In this document: positions 62,290-64,000 of the stretch, one piece after another
Layout: each line of letters opens with the position of its first letter
Position numbering within the stretch: position 1 is the stretch's first letter
Source of the DNA: Patiria miniata
Lineage: Eukaryota > Echinodermata > Asteroidea > Valvatida > Asterinidae
DNA: 64,000 nucleotides
Direction of reading: 5' to 3'
Assembly: GCF_015706575.1 (NCBI RefSeq)
Contig: NW_024037056.1
Location: forward strand, 12,537,176-12,601,175
The notes under the pieces: generated by a model
What the model saw: only the letters and a program-made list of their open reading frames with translations
What the model was told of the DNA's origin: nothing
Databases searched by the model: none
Position numbers and translations under genes: made by a program

Positions 62290-63165
62290 ACATACGAGGT
62301 TTTGGGGTTGACAATTTGAAATTGTAATAAAGTTGAGTTTTCGAATTCATTTCTTAGAAAATGAACCCCGCAAACATCTATACATGTACAAATGTAAACT
62401 TGGGCCAATTCAAGGTGTGATAGATACCAAAAACTGTACACCCTTAATACACACAATTCTACATTGTATTATTAAATTTCAAATTTGCGTCGTACACTTT
62501 TTTCCCTGAATTTTCGGTGGGTAAAGATAACGTGTCATTGTATTGTCTCGGACCATCGTTAGAGTCGGGTTGGTGAAATCAACTAAAAGACATCTACATG
62601 TTATGTATAATACTATATAGAAATTTGATAAATTAGGATGCCATACAAAAATATACACCAGATTATTTCAAAAAATTAAAACGTTAACAATCCAGTTTTT
62701 TTCTTCAAGATTTACATAAAGAATACAAGCAGTAATATCTCTTCAAGTTATATCTCCGCTTTAAACAATATTAGAACATGAAATTCATTGCAAAATACAA
62801 GCATAGAGAAGTCTTTCAAACAAAGTTCACAAATTCCTGTCATTAGTAATCTTTGTTAATATCTGACTAAAGTTAACATAAGAATCACAGACTTAATGTA
62901 TATCTTTGAGATTGCAAACAATAAGATACTTAAAAACAAACTGTATAAAAGTGTTTTTCATTCGGCAAAATTGTTAAGATGTTGAACCCTCCAACATACA
63001 CCACTATGAAGGAAACAAATGGGTCGTTCTTTTACTTTTAAAAAGCTGTGTATTCTCTGAGCGATCCTGTTTGCTATTTCCTGGGTTTGCAGCATTGCTA
63101 ATGTTGCTAGCATCGTGACTTTGGGCGTGATCCCTGGCTGCATGGCATATACAGGTTTATGGTGA
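62290..63165. other. No gene recognised
   Basis: AT-rich sequence. The minus-strand ORF at 62958-63269 overlaps the tRNA-like tandem repeat and shows no domain. Confidence 0.4.
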
Positions 63166-63169
63166 CTAG

Positions 63170-63463
63170 CGCCCCTTGAACAAAGACACTGATAAACGGG
63201 ATCTACCAACATATGTGATAGCTCAGTTGGTAGCGCACCGGAGCGGCAATCCGGAGGTTGCAGGTTCAAACCAGACTCCTGCCAATTCCTTCTTCTTCCA
63301 CTTCAAATTATTATAACGCCCCTTGAACAAAGACACTGATAAACAGGGGATCTACCAACATATGTGATAGCTCAGTTGGTAGAGCACCGGAGCGGCAATC
63401 CGGAGGCCGCAGGTTCAAACCCTTTCCTGCCAATTTCTTGTTCCACTTCAAAATTATCATAAT
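63170..63463 (+). repeat. Tandem pair of tRNA-like repeat units (147 bp each)
   Basis: Two units start cgccccttgaacaaagacac at 63170 and 63317. Each carries GATAGCTCAGTTGGTAG (A box) and GCAGGTTCAAACC (B box) around an anticodon-like CCGGA-GCGGCAA-TCCGG hairpin. The loop lacks the usual U33 and the acceptor/T stems do not close, so these look like tRNA-derived repeats and not working tRNA genes. Confidence 0.7.
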
Positions 63464-63554
63464 GCACCTAGTAAGTCTCCATTTGTGGTTTCTTTGATTT
63501 TTTGTTTTGTTTTTGATACCGATGGGAATATAGTCGATATAAAGAAATAGCAGT

Positions 63555-63635
63555 TGAACCCTACCTTCCCAAATCCTACAAACTCCTCTAAAACCTCTTC
63601 GCAGATTTTGAAGGTTGTGGATAGGTTGGGTTAAT
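63555..63635. repeat. Short TTAA/CCCTAA-family relic
   Basis: gaaccctaccttcccaaatc on the left, aaactcctctaaaacctc inside and taggttgggttaa on the right resemble a shortened member of the 52625 family. Confidence 0.45.
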
Positions 63636-63869
63636 AAGTTTAATATTTCATTGCTATGTGGAAGGTGGTTGTTGCTCGCTCCTAAGTTTCAAAAGTCCCA
63701 CCTCTGCCCTGCCCCTCGGCAAATCTGGTTGCCCCCGGCACGGACTCAGCGCTCAGGACTTCCGAACCTGAAATTGAAAACAAGACAAAGCAAAACTGGA
63801 AGTCTTTTCATGCATGTAGTCTACACAATGGGCAGGATTTAGCCAATCCATTGGCGCTATGGGTAATGC

Positions 63870-64000
63870 TATTTCAAACTTTTGGGCCAAAGGGAGACTT
63901 GAACAAGTCTAATTCACAAGTGCCAGTGAGTCAGGGAGTCAGTCAGGTCCAAAATGGACATTGGCTCTCTGGGACCAGCAAAAGCAAGTGGGGCAGGCTC
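63870..64000. repeat. Dispersed repeat, family C (inverted copy, cut by the window end)
   Basis: gagacttgaacaagtctaat, cacaagtgccagtgagtcag and ctctgggaccagcaaa are reverse complements of the blocks in 26262-26515. The element runs off the right edge. Confidence 0.6.

Overview
The window is animal genomic DNA. It has intron-rich genes, GT-AG splice sites, several tRNA-derived SINEs, many short inverted-repeat transposons and a BEL/Pao LTR retrotransposon. The gene content (MS4A/CD20-like tetraspanners, a PHF20-type reader, SH3BP5) and the repeat style suggest a marine invertebrate deuterostome, probably an echinoderm. The species cannot be named from sequence alone.

Layout. 1-4262: no gene recognised; a SINE-like remnant and a GACC-rich microsatellite. 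4263-9212 (+) and 12588-24265 (+): two tandem paralogous genes for glutamine-rich four-transmembrane MS4A/CD20-like proteins, with identical exon phases and C-terminal PPxY motifs. The fourth intron of the second gene holds a 7.2 kb BEL/Pao element (15901-23094, minus strand). Its two 1,114-bp LTRs look identical, it has a 5-bp target duplication and one long gag-pol ORF, but it has no integrase core. 26620-45246 (-): a 15-coding-exon gene for a PHF20-like double-Tudor/C2H2/PHD protein. All splice phases close and predict 1,775 residues. 45746-57015 (+): a seven-exon SH3BP5 orthologue, 510 residues, divergent from the PHF20-like gene across about 0.5 kb. 57016-64000: SH3BP5 3' flank, MITEs and SINEs, with no further gene.

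Functional reading. The PHF20-like gene predicts a chromatin reader of the MOF/NSL acetyltransferase type, and SH3BP5 a coiled-coil RAB11 exchange factor. They probably share a bidirectional promoter. The MS4A-like pair are membrane proteins whose tails could bind WW-domain ubiquitin ligases.

Most notable points: both MS4A-like paralogues change frame by one base at the same place between their poly-Q N-terminus and first membrane segment; a minisatellite in the PHF20-like gene is built from repeated copies of a real 3' splice site plus exon start; TTAA-type repeats carry a long central palindrome that changed on both arms together; the BEL copy looks recent yet lacks an integrase core and a canonical primer site; and an 18-bp coding minisatellite in SH3BP5 forms a ladder of DR1-like nuclear-receptor motifs.
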